DNA from: Candidatus Aminicenantota bacterium
GTDB lineage: Bacteria > Acidobacteriota > Aminicenantia > UBA2199
Direction: 5' to 3'
Length of the DNA: 14,106 nt
NCBI GenBank assembly: GCA_020355945.1
Contig: CP070627.1
Span: 577,127-591,232 of the forward strand
Every line of letters starts with the position of its first letter. The stretch's first letter is position 1. The notes beneath the pieces are model-generated. The model had not been told where the DNA came from. It saw only the letters and a program-made list of their open reading frames with translations, and searched no databases. Shown here piece after piece: positions 13,759 through 14,106 of this stretch. The position numbers and the translations under genes are program-made.

Positions 13759-14106
13759 TTACTTCCTTTCATTTAAAATAATTTTTGCCAGTTTTGTCCT
13801 GGCCCGGTTAATCCTGGATTTTATTGTTCCCAGCGGCATATCCAGGTGATCTGCGATTTCCTGGTATGAAAAATCCTGGATATCTCTCATAATGATCAGG
13901 GACCTTAAATCCGGCGGTAAAAGAAGTAGTTTTTTTCTTAGGTACATGACATCGCTTTTCCTGATGAGTGAGTCTTCCGGGGTGTCTGCTTCCTCGGAAT
14001 ATTCATTCCTGATGTTATCGTCCAATTCCAGGCTTTTCCTGTTGTATTTGTGTTTTCGCCAGTAGTCGATACAGTAATTTTTTGAGAGCCGCAGGAGCCA
14101 GGCGGT
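13759..14106 (-). CDS. ECF RNA polymerase sigma factor (RpoE-like), 5' part outside window
   Basis: The reading frame is open to the right edge, so the N-terminus lies outside; 115 residues are visible. The first visible residues TAWLLRLSKNYCIDYWRK are sigma region 2.3-2.4, which recognises the -10 element. An acidic linker (about 27-50) follows, then region 4 (LLLPPDLRSLIIMRDIQDFS at 61-80, with the helix-turn-helix YQEIADHLDMPLGTIKSRIN, 81-100) that recognises the -35. This layout is that of an ECF (group 4) sigma-70. A TTG codon at 14023-14025 can look like a start, but the coding frame clearly continues upstream of it. The anti-sigma gene follows after 1 nt, and the whole set down to at least 11138 probably forms one autoregulated operon whose promoter is outside the window. 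Confidence 0.93.
   Translation of the reverse strand, partial: TAWLLRLSKNYCIDYWRKHKYNRKSLELDDNIRNEYSEEADTPEDSLIRKSDVMYLRKKLLLLPPDLRSLIIMRDIQDFSYQEIADHLDMPLGTIKSRINRARTKLAKIILNERK

Noticed and set aside
14023..14025. TTG codon as the start of the sigma factor
   Set aside because: The frame upstream encodes region 2.4 (WLLRLSKNYCIDYWRK), so the gene is cut by the window edge rather than beginning here.

Overview
This 14.1 kb window looks like ordinary bacterial chromosome from a Gram-negative-type organism of middling GC content. It contains a secreted VPS10/BNR-repeat 'glycosyl hydrolase', an HlyD-type periplasmic adaptor with a MacB/LolD-type ATPase, an alanine racemase, and an ECF sigma/anti-sigma operon. 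This mix, together with the dispersed 10-bp-periodic intergenic repeats, reminds me of Candidatus Aminicenantes or another Acidobacteriota-like lineage. That assignment is an impression from gene content, not a demonstrated one. There is no rRNA, tRNA, CRISPR array, transposase or phage gene in view.

Layout, left to right. Positions 1-291 are non-coding: a cluster of GC-rich hairpins at the left edge, then a decamer-type repeat. Plus strand: a 1072-residue secreted beta-propeller protein (292-3510) and a small exported protein (3545-4078), probably co-transcribed. A 176-nt spacer with two palindromes follows, then an HlyD-family adaptor (4255-5517) and an ABC ATPase (5587-6276). No FtsX/MacB-type permease follows, so the transporter is incomplete here. 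Minus strand: a 77-residue hypothetical protein (6341-6574), a GYD-domain protein with its own promoter (6640-6939), and a carbamoyltransferase-fold protein related to YgeW (6993-8000) that has lost its catalytic signatures. Plus strand: an overlapping cluster of pgsA, a single-domain response regulator and a YhcC-type radical SAM protein (8137-9974). Minus strand: alr (9933-11060), whose 3' end overlaps the radical SAM gene, and a tightly overlapping operon read from the right edge. That operon encodes an ECF sigma factor (truncated by the window), a zf-HC2 anti-sigma factor, two related small membrane proteins and a beta-solenoid DUF4097-like protein (11138-14106).

How the genes work together. 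The right-hand operon is a self-contained envelope module: sigma and membrane-bound anti-sigma for sensing, LiaI/DUF5668-like membrane proteins, and an anchored periplasmic solenoid as putative effector or sensor. The pgsA cluster couples translation of phospholipid head-group synthesis to a stand-alone receiver domain and a radical SAM enzyme. The most unusual protein is the YgeW-like carbamoyltransferase homologue, which lacks the S-T-R-T box, the His of HPxQ and the HCLP segment, yet is an intact gene with good translation signals. The non-coding DNA carries several members of a dispersed 10-bp-periodic repeat family.
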